DNA of 64,000 bases from Kuenenia sp039794105 (GCF_039794105.1 NZ_JBDIWA010000015.1:1-64000), one strand, 5' to 3'. Shown: positions 45,166 to 54,520, counted from the first letter of the stretch. Notes: generated by a model not told the origin, from the sequence alone. Translations and numbers: made by a program.

Positions 45166-46767
45166 TTATACAGATGACATCCTGTATTTTTTTCTCAACT
45201 TGTTACGCACTATTATTGCCGTAATATTTAATACCAGCACGCTAAATAGTAATGCAAGGGTTGTGGTATATACCATGGGGATTGCAGCCTCGACATTTGG
45301 CGACTGAAACCCTACATCGTAAATGTGGAAACCTAGATGCATAAATTTTCTTTCTAAATGAAGAAAAGGAAAATGATGGTCTATGGGGAGAGAAGGCGCA
45401 AGTTTCACAACGCCCGTAATCATAAGCGGCGCAACCTCTCCCGCTGCCCTCGCCATTGCCAGAATAGTACCGGTAAGTATACCCGGTGCGGCCTGGGGAA
45501 GCACAACACGCCATAACGTTTCAAATTTTGTTGCGCCAAGGGCGTAAGAACCTTCCCTTATCGATCCGGGCACGGAAGACAGCCCCTCTTCCGTGGAAAC
45601 GACCACTACCGGCACCGTTAATAAAGCTAACGTAAGCGATGCCCACAAAATGCCGCCAGTTCCAAACGTAGGGGACGGCAATGAGGATTTAAAAAACACA
45701 TTGTCAATAGTACCCCCTATTAAATAGATAAAAAAGCCAAGCCCGAATACCCCGAAAACAATTGAGGGAACACCTGCCAGATTGTTGACCGAGATGCGTA
45801 CTATCCGTGAAATAAAATTATCACCGGCATATTCTTTCAGATAGACTGCCGTCAATACTCCAAGGGGAACGACGGCAATACTCATGATAAATACCATCAT
45901 GACCGTACCAAATATTGCAGGGAATATCCCCCCCTCCGTATTAGCCTCCCGTGGTTCATCGGCAATAAACTCCCAAAATTTTGTCAGATAAAAACCTGTT
46001 TTTGCGAATACATGCATCGAATTGGGTGTATACATACGTACTACCTGAAAAACAGGAAGTATTTTTTCTTCTCCACCGGCAAGGCGTATGATGAATTCTT
46101 TCTCTCTTGCCTTTTGGTAAAGGTTTGAAAGCAAGGTCTCTTTTTCATGGTACATTTTTTCAAGGGCGTCAATTTTCATTTTGACGCCATTCATTTTTTT
46201 TTGAACTATATCAGACGGCGGCAGCGACTGTAATTGTTTTACGATAATCCGCTTTTTTTCCATCTGATAGTTAATGCCGCCAATTTCCTTTTTTTCAAGC
46301 TGCCTTATTTTTTTAAAAAGTTTTTTATTTTCGTTTATAAACCCCTTTGCCCCGTCCTGTTGTATTGCTTCAATCCTGCCGTTCTTTCCAATAATGCCCT
46401 GCAAAAACCCATACATATTTCCCCACTCGCGCCTCTCTATGGCAACGGCATCGGCGGGATATTCCAGTGAAACTATTTTGTCATCATCAATCCATCTGAA
46501 ATCAAGTCCGTAAATATCACGATTGCCTATTTTAAGCTTTGTCCGGTAACCATCTTTTTCGTAGGGAATAGGCTCTTTTTTTGACACCTCCCCTAAAACC
46601 GTTGTCCCGTCTTTGAGATGAAAATGAACAATGGTATGCGGCCAAAATATACCAAGCCCCTTTATCATAATAAGCGTAATCAGCCCGCAAACCATCAAAA
46701 GGCATATGGTCAGAGAGCTTGCGGTTAACCACACATATGGGTCGCCTGACTTAAAAAACTTTTTCAT
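45166..46767 (-). CDS. pstA: Phosphate ABC transporter permease PstA, with large N-terminal insertion
   Basis: 533 residues against about 280-300 for a usual PstA. The first membrane helix (about 13-36) is followed by about 230 extra residues with beta-like segments and a coiled coil (KKIRQLEKKEIGGINYQMEK, then KIDALEKMYHEKETLLSNLY), probably periplasmic. The permease core follows, with five helices and the EAA-like loop SVPGSIREGSYALGATKFETLWRVVLPQAAPGILTG. Its ATG overlaps the pstC stop by 4 bases. Both permeases of this system are enlarged, suggesting matching periplasmic additions. Confidence 0.92.
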   Translation of the reverse strand: MKKFFKSGDPYVWLTASSLTICLLMVCGLITLIMIKGLGIFWPHTIVHFHLKDGTTVLGEVSKKEPIPYEKDGYRTKLKIGNRDIYGLDFRWIDDDKIVSLEYPADAVAIERREWGNMYGFLQGIIGKNGRIEAIQQDGAKGFINENKKLFKKIRQLEKKEIGGINYQMEKKRIIVKQLQSLPPSDIVQKKMNGVKMKIDALEKMYHEKETLLSNLYQKAREKEFIIRLAGGEEKILPVFQVVRMYTPNSMHVFAKTGFYLTKFWEFIADEPREANTEGGIFPAIFGTVMMVFIMSIAVVPLGVLTAVYLKEYAGDNFISRIVRISVNNLAGVPSIVFGVFGLGFFIYLIGGTIDNVFFKSSLPSPTFGTGGILWASLTLALLTVPVVVVSTEEGLSSVPGSIREGSYALGATKFETLWRVVLPQAAPGILTGTILAMARAAGEVAPLMITGVVKLAPSLPIDHHFPFLHLERKFMHLGFHIYDVGFQSPNVEAAIPMVYTTTLALLFSVLVLNITAIIVRNKLRKKYRMSSV

Positions 46768-49028
46768 AGTTTACTGTATTTCTTTTTCATCTTTTGTCGA
46801 ATTACCTCGGCAAAGGTATTAACGATAAATGTTGTCACAAAAAGCAGGAGTGATGCAAGAAAAAGCACCCGGTAAAGAGTTCCGCCAAACGGCGCTTCAG
46901 GTATTTCTACGGCAATATTTGCAGCCAATGCCCTGAATCCGCTGAAAAGATTCCAGTCCAGCACAGGGGTGTTGCCTGTTGCCATAAGAACGATCATGGT
47001 TTCCCCCACGGCCCTCCCAAAACCGATCATAACTGCAGAAAAAATAGCCGGGCTTGCGGTTGGGAGCACAATCTTCATCGCAGTTTGCCACGGCGTAGCG
47101 CCAAGCGCCAAAGAAGCGGAAATAAGGCTTCCGGGAACATTGCTCATGGCGTCTTCTGATATGGTAAAAACAAGTGGTATCACCGCAAATCCCATTGCAA
47201 ACCCCACTACAACTGCATTTCTCTGGTCATAATGCAGCCCTAAAACATGCAATAACCACTGCCGGTAATCTCCTCCAAAAGCAAACGATTCAAATACCCC
47301 GGAAAGGCAAATAGATCCAAAAATTGCGCTAACGATAAATGGTATCAAAAATACCAATTCCACGCCATGTTTGTATTTACTTTTGCAGAATAGAGGGGTC
47401 GCCTTCCAGATAACCATCGCGGCAGCAATGGAAAGTACAATGAAAAATGGCATAATTACCAAAGCCGGAAAGATTTTTTCAATTAACGGAGCAAGCCATA
47501 ATCCTGCGAGAAAACCCAGAATCACACTGGGAAGTGCCGCCATTAATTCAATAACGGGCTTGATTACCTTTAGAGACCGGTGGAGGAATTGCGAAGTATA
47601 GAGCGCCCCGAATATGCCGATTGGCACAGCAATAAGCAACGCATACACCGTGCCTTTGATCGTACCGAAGATTAACGGAATCAGGCTGAACTTTGGCTCA
47701 AAATCATCCGTACCTCCGGTTGATTGCCATATGTATTCAGGTTTTTCGTATCCCTCATACCATACCTTGCCAAACAGTGTTTTTAATGTAGTTTCAGGAT
47801 GCGGGTTCGAAATGTTCCACAAATATAATGCGCCTGATGCATCGGCTGCCAGGACGCCGTTTGCCTTTTGAGAGAAGACAAGTGCGGTTACAGGAGAAGA
47901 CGTCTTCAAATTTAACAATGTTTGTTCTGATGTGGCGTGGCGGAGATGTATCAAACCATTTGAATCGGCAGTAACAAAACCCTTGTCTCTCACAGACTTG
48001 GCAATAGCCACTACCGGGGCGTTATGGGATTGAAACGTATGTATCTTTTTCAGCGACCATCCGGAGAGAGACAATGCATCTCTTACCTTCATCCACGAAG
48101 AAACTTTGCCTTCTGCGTCGCCAATCACCAGCGAAATATCGCCCAGCAAAAACCTCATTGCGGAGACGGCGCTGCCGGAAACCTTTACCCGTTCCAAAAC
48201 TACGGGTTCCTCTTTCTCCCTTATGTCAATACATATTACCTCCCCTGAATCTGTGCCAACATAAAGATTATCCATAAAAATGTCAAGGGCGAGGGCAGTT
48301 ATGGCAATCGTCCCTTCCTGCAGTGGATGTTCCGTCTGATTATTTAGAAAAGGCGTGATTCTCCGTAACGGTTTTTTAATGAGAGGGGAAATGTCTTTGC
48401 GCACCTCCCTCTTTTCCCCTTCCCCAAAAAGAGAGGTCTCTGTTATTGAAGAAAGCAGCAGCAGCCGGTCATCGTCAGTATGTACTGCAATAACTCTTGT
48501 TTCTTCATCCTCCCGCGAAGCAATGTGTTTCACAGCAAAAGGCAAAGAATCGCCTTCTTCATTCGTATGAATCGCTTCCCGCGATGAAATTGCCGGGAGT
48601 ATTATCCGTTTTCCGTTTTCAAACGATTGGGTAAAACCAATGGAAACTGTTAAAATTCTCCCGTCATCCGTTCCCATAACATGATGGTCTTTATATTTGT
48701 CAACCGATGTGATATGCGCGTTACCAATCCCGGGAAGATCGTGTTTCCTGATAATACTGCCGTCCCGCAGCGAGATAAATTCTATTTTGCCATTATTATA
48801 CACGACATACGCAATCTCCAGATGTTCATCAGCGCCAATACAAACCGCCGTCTTACGAATGGCAAATGTATTTTCTTTTACAACCTTCGCTCCTTTTAAA
48901 AGGGGAAGGACTTCCATGAAGATAAAGACAAAGAGGGCAAGTATTACAAATATGGTAGCCACACCGCTGCATGTGATCATCCAGCGGGCAGTTTTGTCGG
49001 TAAGTTTTCTGCTTTTCAGGCTTTTCAT
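46764..49028 (-). CDS. pstC: Phosphate ABC transporter permease PstC with inserted beta-propeller-like domain
   Basis: 754 residues, more than twice a usual PstC. After membrane helix 1 (about 18-40) comes an about 390-residue soluble domain with WD/quinoprotein-type blades (for example AYVVYNNGKIEFISLRDGSIIRKHDLPG, DNLYVGTDSGEVICIDIRE, NGLIHLRHATSEQTLLNLK and GVLAADASGALYLWNIS). The permease core starts near SLIPLIFGTIKGTVYALLIAVPIGIFGALYTS and contains VPGSLISASLALGATPWQTAMKIVLPTASPAI. The propeller should lie in the periplasm and might dock PstS or sense envelope state. Phosphate specificity rests on the operon. Confidence 0.92.
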   Translation of the reverse strand: MKSLKSRKLTDKTARWMITCSGVATIFVILALFVFIFMEVLPLLKGAKVVKENTFAIRKTAVCIGADEHLEIAYVVYNNGKIEFISLRDGSIIRKHDLPGIGNAHITSVDKYKDHHVMGTDDGRILTVSIGFTQSFENGKRIILPAISSREAIHTNEEGDSLPFAVKHIASREDEETRVIAVHTDDDRLLLLSSITETSLFGEGEKREVRKDISPLIKKPLRRITPFLNNQTEHPLQEGTIAITALALDIFMDNLYVGTDSGEVICIDIREKEEPVVLERVKVSGSAVSAMRFLLGDISLVIGDAEGKVSSWMKVRDALSLSGWSLKKIHTFQSHNAPVVAIAKSVRDKGFVTADSNGLIHLRHATSEQTLLNLKTSSPVTALVFSQKANGVLAADASGALYLWNISNPHPETTLKTLFGKVWYEGYEKPEYIWQSTGGTDDFEPKFSLIPLIFGTIKGTVYALLIAVPIGIFGALYTSQFLHRSLKVIKPVIELMAALPSVILGFLAGLWLAPLIEKIFPALVIMPFFIVLSIAAAMVIWKATPLFCKSKYKHGVELVFLIPFIVSAIFGSICLSGVFESFAFGGDYRQWLLHVLGLHYDQRNAVVVGFAMGFAVIPLVFTISEDAMSNVPGSLISASLALGATPWQTAMKIVLPTASPAIFSAVMIGFGRAVGETMIVLMATGNTPVLDWNLFSGFRALAANIAVEIPEAPFGGTLYRVLFLASLLLFVTTFIVNTFAEVIRQKMKKKYSKL

Positions 49029-49051
49029 ATGCGAACAAACAGTACGGTCTA

Positions 49052-49109
49052 AAAGAAAACCACCCCTCTTCCCTAATTTTCAGTTTCTTAGGAATACAAA
49101 GGGGTGATT
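49052..49109 (-). terminator. Hairpin between pstS and pstC (attenuator-type terminator)
   Basis: On the minus strand ATCACCCCTTT pairs with AAGAGGGGTGG, with an inner CCTAA/TTAGG stem, and is followed by TTTTC. A leaky terminator here would allow higher pstS than pstCAB expression, as known in other Pst operons. Confidence 0.5.
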
Positions 49110-49159
49110 ATTAAAACAATTTGATTGAATGCAGATATTGAGAATCGCAATGATGGATG

Positions 49160-50134
49160 CTATTCTATTTTTTTCAGTTCTTTTTCCACAACTGACGACG
49201 GCAATGGCATATATCCATCTTTTATCACTATTTGCTGGCCCTCGTTGCTCAGGATAAATCTGACAAATTCGTGAATCAGAGGGTCAAGAGGCTGCCCCGG
49301 TTTTTTGTTAATATAGATATAGAGAAATCTTGCAAGGGGATAAGAACCGTTCAGCACGTTCTCTTCTTTTGCCTCTACAAAATGCCTTCCCTCTTTCAAC
49401 GCAACAGGCACGGTTTTGATACCAGACGTCTGATATCCTATACCGCTATATCCGATGCTATAACGGTCTTCAGTAACCCCCTGAACCACAGAGGCAGAAC
49501 CAGGCTGTTCTTTTACCGTATTTTTAAAATCTCCTTTAAAAAGTGCATGTTCCTTGAAATAACCGTAGGTGCCGGAAGCAGAATTACGCCCATAAAGACT
49601 TATTGGCTTTGACGCCCAATCTGCCGTCAGCCCAAGTTGTCCCCATGTCTTAATATCTTCTTTATATCCGCCTCTTCTGGTACTTGAAAAAATCGCGTCT
49701 ATCTGCGGCAGACTCAGTCCTTTTATAGGATTATCCTTGTTTACATATACAGCCAATGCATCGAGCGCTGTTCTTATTTCTGTTGGTTTGTAACCATACT
49801 TTTTTTCAAATGCATCGATTTCCGTTGGTTTCATAGCCCTGCTCATCGGCCCGATTTGTGCCGTACCTGCTATCAGGGATGGAGGGGCAGTCGTGGATCC
49901 CTTCCCCTCTATTTGAACCTTTACATTTGGATACAATTTGTTGAATCCTTCCGCCCAGAACGTCATCAGGTTATTCATGGTATCAGAACCTATGCTGTTC
50001 AGATTTCCCGAAACGCCGCCTACTTTGCTATAGGATTTGATTTCGGTCTCTGCCGTTGAAGATTCTTCGGCATAGGCTGCACCTATTATTCCCCAACTTG
50101 CAATAGTTAACAATAACAATAATTTTTTCATCAT
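49160..50134 (-). CDS. pstS: Periplasmic phosphate-binding protein PstS
   Basis: About 324 residues. A signal peptide (MMKKLLLLLTIASWGIIGAAYAE) precedes the mature protein, with phosphate-loop motifs LNSIGSDTMNNLMTFWAEGF, IEGKGSTTAPPSLIAGTAQIGPMSR and YGRNSASGTYGYFKEHAL. The ATG at 50134 is favoured over 50143 because AGGAGG lies about 10 bases before it and directly abuts the earlier ATG. PstS delivers phosphate to PstCA. The gene lies 68 bases after the porin gene and is followed by a hairpin (49052-49109). Strand and spacing indicate a phosphate-scavenging operon. Confidence 0.95.
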   Translation of the reverse strand: MMKKLLLLLTIASWGIIGAAYAEESSTAETEIKSYSKVGGVSGNLNSIGSDTMNNLMTFWAEGFNKLYPNVKVQIEGKGSTTAPPSLIAGTAQIGPMSRAMKPTEIDAFEKKYGYKPTEIRTALDALAVYVNKDNPIKGLSLPQIDAIFSSTRRGGYKEDIKTWGQLGLTADWASKPISLYGRNSASGTYGYFKEHALFKGDFKNTVKEQPGSASVVQGVTEDRYSIGYSGIGYQTSGIKTVPVALKEGRHFVEAKEENVLNGSYPLARFLYIYINKKPGQPLDPLIHEFVRFILSNEGQQIVIKDGYMPLPSSVVEKELKKIE

Positions 50135-50211
50135 TATAATCATTCCTCCTTAAATTATATGAGCGATATATTACTCGAATTTATATTGAAAATCGACTTT
50201 TTTCTCTTTTT

Positions 50212-51657
50212 TTAGAACACAATCTGGTATTGCACCCTGATTTGGTTCTCATTTTCATCTTCATCCTCTCCCTCTGTGACAAAATGGCCAAAGTCCGCCT
50301 GAATCTTTGAGCGATGGCCGCGAAAGTAATAATTGACTCCAAAAGTATACTCCCGTTGAATATCATTTGAAATGTCATCATCCGGATCTATCATGGAGTA
50401 ACGTCCGGCAAGTTCGAGTTTCTTTGGTAGTACAAAATAACCCAGTTGAGTATAAAAACCATCAGAGTCCTTCGAACTGCCCCCGGATTCCGGATCACGC
50501 GTCATAATATAGTATTCGTTATTCCACGAAAGCCCTTTATACGCTAATCCGCAATCAACTACACCCGCAATATTATCAAAATCTTCCTCTTTAACGTCCT
50601 TTCGTTTTCCATTAAACGCAACGGACGCACCAATGGTTGCTTTTAATGTATCAGAATACGCCAAATCGGTTTCATCATAATAGTTATACTTTCCAAACGG
50701 ATTGTACCGGGCGTTCAGGACAAACATAAGCTCATTATCAAAATTTTCCTTGCCCTGAAACCAGTCCGCCTGATCCTCTCCTGCCCCCTGAAACATTGCC
50801 ACGTGATATTCCATCTTTCCTTCAAAAGGTTTTCCGTATAAATCCACGCCGTAATCACGATCCTGGTCAAAGAACTCACTGGCAATAGACCTGTCCTGAA
50901 ACAAGAGAGTTGCGGAAGACGCCACCCTCTGCCTGTTAAACGGCACCTTAAAATAACCGATTTTGGTGTTTAATTCTTCAAAGGGCGTCCAGTACACGTA
51001 AAAATCCCTTACCCCTACGTCAAATTTGTCCCCGTCTATTTCAACAAAATAATGAAGGTCTTTGCTGTAGATATTACCGCCAAAATTAAGCCTTGCACGG
51101 CGGACGTCGATATTTTGCGTATCCGGCTCTCCGAAATCATCGTCCTTGTCCTTGTATTCATAACGCATCTGCAATCTTGCGCCAAAGTTAAAGGAGTATA
51201 GGCCGTCGCGTGTTCTGATACTTAAAGCAGACTTTTTATGTTCCGGCGTATATTCCGCAATCAATTCAGGGATACCGAACCCCAGGATTCCCGTCGCTTC
51301 GTCCGTAGATAAATATTCCTGTATTGCCTGCCTTGTCTCTTCCTTCACGACAACCTTCGTTGCCTCATCGGTAGATAAATATTCCTGCACCGCCTGTTTT
51401 GTCTCTTCCTTAACGGCAACCTTGGTTTCCACGCTTATTGCCTCTATACGATTTTTTAATGCATCCATTTGTTCCTGCTGCCGTGCGAATGCATCTTCCA
51501 TCAGTTTTAATTGCTGCTTTAATTCTTCAACTTCACTTCTGGTATCGGTACTGGATTCTCCCTGTGCAAATACTATCGAAGATACACCGCCCATGCATAA
51601 CACACAAAAAACAAAGACCTTTGGTAGCACAAAATTACGCCATTTACTGCCGGTCAT
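50212..51657 (-). CDS. Phosphate-selective porin (OprP/OprO family) with N-terminal coiled coil
   Basis: The 481-residue protein has a signal peptide (to about FAQGE), a periplasmic coiled coil (about 40-125: EELKQQLKLMEDAFARQQEQ), and a 16-stranded-type beta-barrel region with alternating aromatic strands (LYSFNFGARLQMRYEYKDKD, VRRARLNFGGNIYSKDLHYFVEIDG) ending in the outer-membrane terminal Phe (VQYQIVF). The VRRAR-F-G start is characteristic of OprP/OprO porins, which pass phosphate or polyphosphate. A perfect-period 66-base duplication lengthens the coiled coil. It is the first gene after a promoter with Pho-box-like repeats (52019-52073), with a MITE in the leader. Confidence 0.88.
   Translation of the reverse strand: MTGSKWRNFVLPKVFVFCVLCMGGVSSIVFAQGESSTDTRSEVEELKQQLKLMEDAFARQQEQMDALKNRIEAISVETKVAVKEETKQAVQEYLSTDEATKVVVKEETRQAIQEYLSTDEATGILGFGIPELIAEYTPEHKKSALSIRTRDGLYSFNFGARLQMRYEYKDKDDDFGEPDTQNIDVRRARLNFGGNIYSKDLHYFVEIDGDKFDVGVRDFYVYWTPFEELNTKIGYFKVPFNRQRVASSATLLFQDRSIASEFFDQDRDYGVDLYGKPFEGKMEYHVAMFQGAGEDQADWFQGKENFDNELMFVLNARYNPFGKYNYYDETDLAYSDTLKATIGASVAFNGKRKDVKEEDFDNIAGVVDCGLAYKGLSWNNEYYIMTRDPESGGSSKDSDGFYTQLGYFVLPKKLELAGRYSMIDPDDDISNDIQREYTFGVNYYFRGHRSKIQADFGHFVTEGEDEDENENQIRVQYQIVF
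51293..51424. repeat. Tandem 66-bp duplication inside the porin coiled coil
   Basis: Units 51293-51358 and 51359-51424 are near identical and in frame, encoding V-x-VKEET-x-QA-x-QEYLSTDEAT twice (22 residues each). They add three heptad-like turns to the stalk. Confidence 0.85.
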
Positions 51658-51703
51658 TTAAAATTTCTCCTTTAAAAAACAACACAAATAAAATGAAAAA
51701 GAC

Positions 51704-51869
51704 AGTAACACTTTAGTCTTTTGAAAAACTCCAACAATGTAGTGCGACGAGGTTCGTCGCACCAAAAAAAAGCAGTGCGATAAGGAATAGGGTCTACTCA
51801 GAACAATGCGACGAACCTCGTCGCACTACAAATTATTATTTCCACTTTTAAAAGACTAAAGTGTTACAA
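51704..51869. repeat. MITE family A, copy 2, carrying an inner GTAG REP pair
   Basis: AGTAACACTTTAGTCTTTTG (51704-51723) is inverted at CTTTTAAAAGACTAAAGTGTTACAA (51845-51869). Nested inside are TGTAGTGCGACGAGGTTCGTCGCAC (51739-51762 region) and its inverted partner TGCGACGAACCTCGTCGCACTACA (51807-51830). The element lies in the leader between the Pho-type promoter and the porin start. Confidence 0.75.
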
Positions 51870-52018
51870 AAAACAAACCCTTTTCGGTTTCTCAATACCA
51901 CAATCATGCATGCAACACTTCTAACTTCTTAAAATAATAATATATGTGTCCGTTTCACCTCCTGTTACGTCTTTTTGTATTGTTACGATAAGCAACAGAC
52001 TATTATGAAAACGCACGG

Positions 52019-52073
52019 ATTATAAAATGCAAATATTAAGGCAATATAAAGAAATCATTAAGATTTTGTTAAG
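52019..52073 (-). promoter_or_regulatory. Candidate Pho-box promoter of the phosphate operon
   Basis: Reading the minus strand from 52073: CTTAACA-AAAT, CTTAATG-ATTT, CTTTATA-TTGC, CTTAATA-TTTG, four 11-base units (7 + 4) up to 52030, then CATTT and a perfect TATAAT at 52024-52019. Direct 11-bp repeats of a 7-mer plus an AT spacer, replacing the -35 region just ahead of -10, is the geometry of PhoB operators. Transcription would start near 52012 and run about 355 bases to the porin. The repeat lies 13 bases past the SLC13 stop codon. Confidence 0.65.
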
Positions 52074-52085
52074 ATTTTCCATGTT

Positions 52086-53861
52086 TCAGAATTTCCAGAA
52101 AAGCTGGATTAATGCGACTGCCGTAATCCAGAGCAGCAGATTCAGCGGCCCACCAATTCTTAAAAAATCAGTAAACCGATATCCTCCTGGCCCATAGACC
52201 ATCATATTCGTCTGGTAGCCAATAGGCGTCATAAAGCTTGCAGACGCAGACAACATTAAAGCGGCAAGAAAGGGACGGGGGCTTGTATCATAGAGTCTTG
52301 CAGTTTCAAGGCAGAATGGGAAAAGTAAAACGGCAGCGGCATTATTTGTAATGAGTTCTGTCATAAGTGATCCGAGAAGATAAAAGATAGCCAATGCTGC
52401 TATTGGACCATATGCCTTTGTCGCTTCAACAAGAATGGTCGCGATGGTTGTTGCAAGCCCTGAGTTTTGCAGGGCAGTACCAATGCCGAACGCAGAGGCG
52501 ATAGTGATAAGCACCTTCCACTCAATGCTTTGCCGTGCATCTCCGGCAGAAATACATCCGAGTCCCACCATAAAGATAGAGGTTAGGATAGCTACGGTAT
52601 GGATCGGAATCCATCCTGTTGTCATGAATCCTATCAATACTAGAAATAAAGACACAGAAATCCATGCCCGGTCTCTGCGCAGCGGACGCCATCCCTCAAC
52701 ATTACTGACAAGATAAAACGAAGGGTCGTTTCGGTGCGCCCTTAAAAAATGCTGCCTCACTTGCAGAAGAAGGGTATCTCCCGGCCGCAGCCGTATATCG
52801 CCAATCTTTTTTTCAACACGCCTACTGCCACGATGAACAGCTACTACTGCAGCGCCATACGAAGCCCGGAAATCAGCGTCACGAATGGATTTCCCGATGA
52901 GAGGCGAATTTTCAGAAATCACAGCTTCGCACAAACGCCGTTTGCGCTGCAGTTTTGGAGAAACTTCATAGGCGGTATCTGCGGCTGGTATAATACCGGG
53001 AATCTTTTCCAGCTCAATAATGCTGCTCACCACCCCTGTGAAAACCAGGTGGTCATTTGCCTCTATTACATCGTCTGGACTCACAGGGCTAATAATTGTG
53101 CCGGCGCGGTCAATTTCAATAAGGAACAAACCGGGCAGTCTCCTGAGCCCTGCCTGCTCAGCCGTTTTCCCGATCAATTTACAGCCGGACTGAACCATCA
53201 TTTCCACTAAATATTCTCTCCGGGTCTCACTAAGCTGTTCGAGGAATTCTTTTCGGTCGGGAAGCAATTTTGAACCTGCAAAAAACAGATATGCAAAGCC
53301 GATAAAGGCATAGGGGAGTCCTACCATGCCAATCTCAAACAGATGCATACCGGGCAACCCATTCCTGATCATTAAACCTTGTACAACAAGATTGGTTGAC
53401 GTCCCTATCAACGTACACGTTCCACCGAGAATTGCTAAAAAAGAGAGCGGGATTAGCAGTTTTGAGGGAGAGACCAGATGTTTTCTGCACCAATCCAATA
53501 TAACCGGCACGAACATTGCAACAATGGGGGTGTTATTCAAAAAAGCCGACATTGGAATCACTACCACCGCCAATCTCCCTAAAACGCTTTTTTCTGTTTT
53601 TGCCCGTCCGAGAACATGATGCCCAATGTAGTCCAACACTCCTGTCTCACGCAGACCGGCAGCCACTACAAATAAAGCGGCCACGGTCAACATGCCGGAG
53701 TTTGAAAACCCTGCAAAGGCCTCTCCCGGTGTAATAATACCGACCGCAGCCAGGCAGGTAGTAGCTCCTAAGAATAACAGGTCTGGCGGCGCAAGGTTCC
53801 TGATAAGACATACAAAAATGCCTGCAACTACCGCTAAGGTTATCCACGCTTCGTAACTCAT
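52086..53861 (-). CDS. SLC13/DASS-type anion transporter with two RCK_C (TrkA-C) domains
   Basis: The 591-residue membrane protein has about 11 helices split by a cytoplasmic region (about 205-400) containing two TrkA-C modules (LIGKTAEQAGLRRLPGLFLIEIDRAGTIISPVSPDDVIEANDHLVFTG and LIGKSIRDADFRASYGAAVVAVHRG). Transporter signatures are AFLNNTPIVAMFVPVI, LGGTCTLIGTSTNLVVQG and, in the second half, LITNNAAAVLLFPF. Such proteins move sulfate, dicarboxylates or other anions with Na+ or H+. Its position behind an Rrf2 regulator next to nifUS makes a sulfur-related substrate reasonable, but this is inference. It lies 102 bases downstream of rrf2 on the same strand. Confidence 0.88.
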   Translation of the reverse strand: MSYEAWITLAVVAGIFVCLIRNLAPPDLLFLGATTCLAAVGIITPGEAFAGFSNSGMLTVAALFVVAAGLRETGVLDYIGHHVLGRAKTEKSVLGRLAVVVIPMSAFLNNTPIVAMFVPVILDWCRKHLVSPSKLLIPLSFLAILGGTCTLIGTSTNLVVQGLMIRNGLPGMHLFEIGMVGLPYAFIGFAYLFFAGSKLLPDRKEFLEQLSETRREYLVEMMVQSGCKLIGKTAEQAGLRRLPGLFLIEIDRAGTIISPVSPDDVIEANDHLVFTGVVSSIIELEKIPGIIPAADTAYEVSPKLQRKRRLCEAVISENSPLIGKSIRDADFRASYGAAVVAVHRGSRRVEKKIGDIRLRPGDTLLLQVRQHFLRAHRNDPSFYLVSNVEGWRPLRRDRAWISVSLFLVLIGFMTTGWIPIHTVAILTSIFMVGLGCISAGDARQSIEWKVLITIASAFGIGTALQNSGLATTIATILVEATKAYGPIAALAIFYLLGSLMTELITNNAAAVLLFPFCLETARLYDTSPRPFLAALMLSASASFMTPIGYQTNMMVYGPGGYRFTDFLRIGGPLNLLLWITAVALIQLFWKF

Positions 53862-53963
53862 ACAATACTCCTTCCTTATACAACATTTGTTTTCTATAAA
53901 ACTAAATTGCTGTCACATAAATGATAAATCTATAGAATATATAGACTGTAATTACAAAAAAAT

Positions 53964-54404
53964 TTAACGTTTAATTTTCTTTACGCTTGATTCTCTCCGG
54001 ATAATCTCGCTCAGAGTTGCCGCTTTCAGCAATTCAACTGTTTCGTCGCGCACCTCTCTAAAAACATCACGAATACCGCATGTTTCTTCATCTTTACATT
54101 CTTTGCATCGTTCATAATATCGATAAGTGACGCACGGCAAAAGCGCTATTGCTCCATCAAATAACCGAATAATTGTAGCCAGGTTTACTTCTTCAGGACT
54201 TTTTAACAAATAATATCCACCGCCTTTCCCCTTTTTGCTGCCCAGAATGCCGGCATGCTTAAGATCATTCAGTATCGCCTCTAAAAACTTTTGAGGAATT
54301 TTTTCACTTTCTGCGATATCCCTTATTAATATAGGTCCTTTATTATATTCTCTTGCTAATTTAACAAGCGCAATAATAGCGTATTTAACCTTTTTTGAAA
54401 TCAT
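53964..54404 (-). CDS. Rrf2-family transcriptional regulator (IscR/CymR-like)
   Basis: The 146-residue protein has an N-terminal winged helix (KVKYAIIALVKLAREYNKGPILIRDIAESEKIPQKFLEAILNDLK, GILGSKKGKGGGYYL) and a C-terminal Cys cluster region LLPCVTYRYYERCKECKDEETCGIRDVF. Four cysteines around residues 90-110 could ligate an Fe-S cluster, as in IscR/NsrR-like members. It is divergent from nifU-nifS across a 580-base region and lies upstream of the SLC13 gene on its own strand, so regulation of one or both is likely. Operator sites were not identified. Confidence 0.9.
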   Translation of the reverse strand: MISKKVKYAIIALVKLAREYNKGPILIRDIAESEKIPQKFLEAILNDLKHAGILGSKKGKGGGYYLLKSPEEVNLATIIRLFDGAIALLPCVTYRYYERCKECKDEETCGIRDVFREVRDETVELLKAATLSEIIRRESSVKKIKR

Positions 54405-54520
54405 CGTATTTACACACCATAATGGTTATTTATTTTCAACGGGTATTCCCTTTACCTATGTTAATGTTTCTTACAAAAGGAAATTGCAAATTTATTCTGC
54501 TTAGTCTATGTATTTGGTGT

